A stretch of DNA of 14,827 nucleotides from Legionellales bacterium (GTDB taxonomy: Bacteria > Pseudomonadota > Gammaproteobacteria > Berkiellales > Berkiellaceae), in contig JAHFQF010000038.1 in NCBI GenBank assembly GCA_023266435.1, positions 1 to 14,827 on the forward strand, given 5' to 3'. Shown here piece after piece: positions 14,717-14,827 of this stretch. Both the position numbers and the translations under genes were made by a program. The first letter of the stretch is position 1; each line of letters opens with the position of its first letter. The notes below the pieces were generated by a model. The model was not told the DNA's origin, did not search any database, and was given only the letters and a program-made list of their open reading frames with translations.

Positions 14717-14827
14717 ATGAAAAAACAATTCGGCGCCTATACTTTATTAGAATTAGTCATCTCCATCATCTTAATTGGTATCTTAGCCTCACTCGCATTA
14801 GCAAGACTACTCATTGATCCAGATAAA
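14717..14827 (+). CDS. Minor prepilin-like protein, 5' part only (MshC/MshD position)
   Basis: The first 37 codons of a prepilin-like protein cut by the window end. MKKQFGA is followed by YTLLELVISIILIGILASLA, a class III N-terminal helix with Glu at mature position 5 if the cut lies after Ala7. Both flanking residues are atypical (Ala -1, Tyr +1). I chose ATG 14717, which has GGGA about 8 nt upstream. An ATG at 14708 in the same frame would add MPV. After the helix ARLLIDPD is visible. By position it corresponds to mshC or mshD of the Vibrio locus, minor pilins thought to prime assembly, but too little is seen to say which. It follows a strong terminator, so it probably has low or independent expression. 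Confidence 0.8.
   Translation, partial: MKKQFGAYTLLELVISIILIGILASLALARLLIDPDK

Noticed and set aside
1..14827. CRISPR arrays, tRNA or rRNA genes, insertion sequences, toxin-antitoxin or defence genes
   Set aside because: I looked for regular spaced repeats, transposase or integrase motifs, cloverleaf-like arms and small paired genes and saw none that held up.

Overview
The window comes from the chromosome of a gammaproteobacterium with fairly low GC (roughly 40% by eye). The MSHA-type pilus genes, a TrmL close to the enterobacterial form, an ErfK/YbiS-like L,D-transpeptidase and a VgrG all fit that class. Base composition and the AT-rich spacers recall Legionellales-like or other host- or water-associated gammaproteobacteria, but the family is a guess. 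I see no tRNA, rRNA, CRISPR array, insertion sequence or phage integration site.

Left part (1-3557, minus strand). Reading 3' to 5' on the printed strand: a secreted LysM/YkuD L,D-transpeptidase (ends at a hairpin terminator), then trmL (tRNA wobble 2'-O-methyltransferase), which overlaps by 4 nt a divergent VgrG-like type VI secretion spike gene, then the first 75 codons of an unrecognised helical protein running off the window. No other type VI genes are visible, so the VgrG is an orphan as far as this window shows.

Middle (3558-3821). A divergent intergenic region of about 260 bp with a TATACT -10-like element, a GGTGTG/CACACC dyad around it, and a small hairpin just before the ribosome binding site of the pilus operon. 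It probably holds the start of the pilus transcript.

Right part (3822-14827, plus strand). A compact MSHA type IV pilus operon in the classical Vibrio order: mshI (PilM-like), mshI2 (PilN-like), mshJ (PilO-like), mshK (PilP-like), mshL (secretin), mshM (ExeA-like ATPase), mshN (TPR protein), mshE (extension ATPase with an N-terminal c-di-GMP-binding MshEN domain), mshG (PilC-like platform), then two complete prepilins and a third, cut by the window end. MshI, MshI2, MshJ and MshK should form the inner-membrane/periplasmic alignment complex, MshL the outer-membrane pore, MshE and MshG the motor, and the prepilins the fibre. Genes from mshI to mshG overlap or lie within 14 nt, implying translational coupling; the first two pilin genes have 50-70 nt spacers and strong ribosome binding sites. 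A very strong intrinsic terminator sits after the second pilin and before the third, which would make minor-pilin expression depend on read-through or a separate promoter. Relative to the Vibrio locus, mshF is absent between mshG and the pilins and mshH is absent upstream of mshI.

The window looks mostly like known systems in unusual company. The points most worth a second look are the trmL-vgrG coupling with its unknown downstream partner, the terminator inside the pilin region, the Ala -1 prepilin cleavage sites, and the Lys substitution in the first c-di-GMP motif of MshE.
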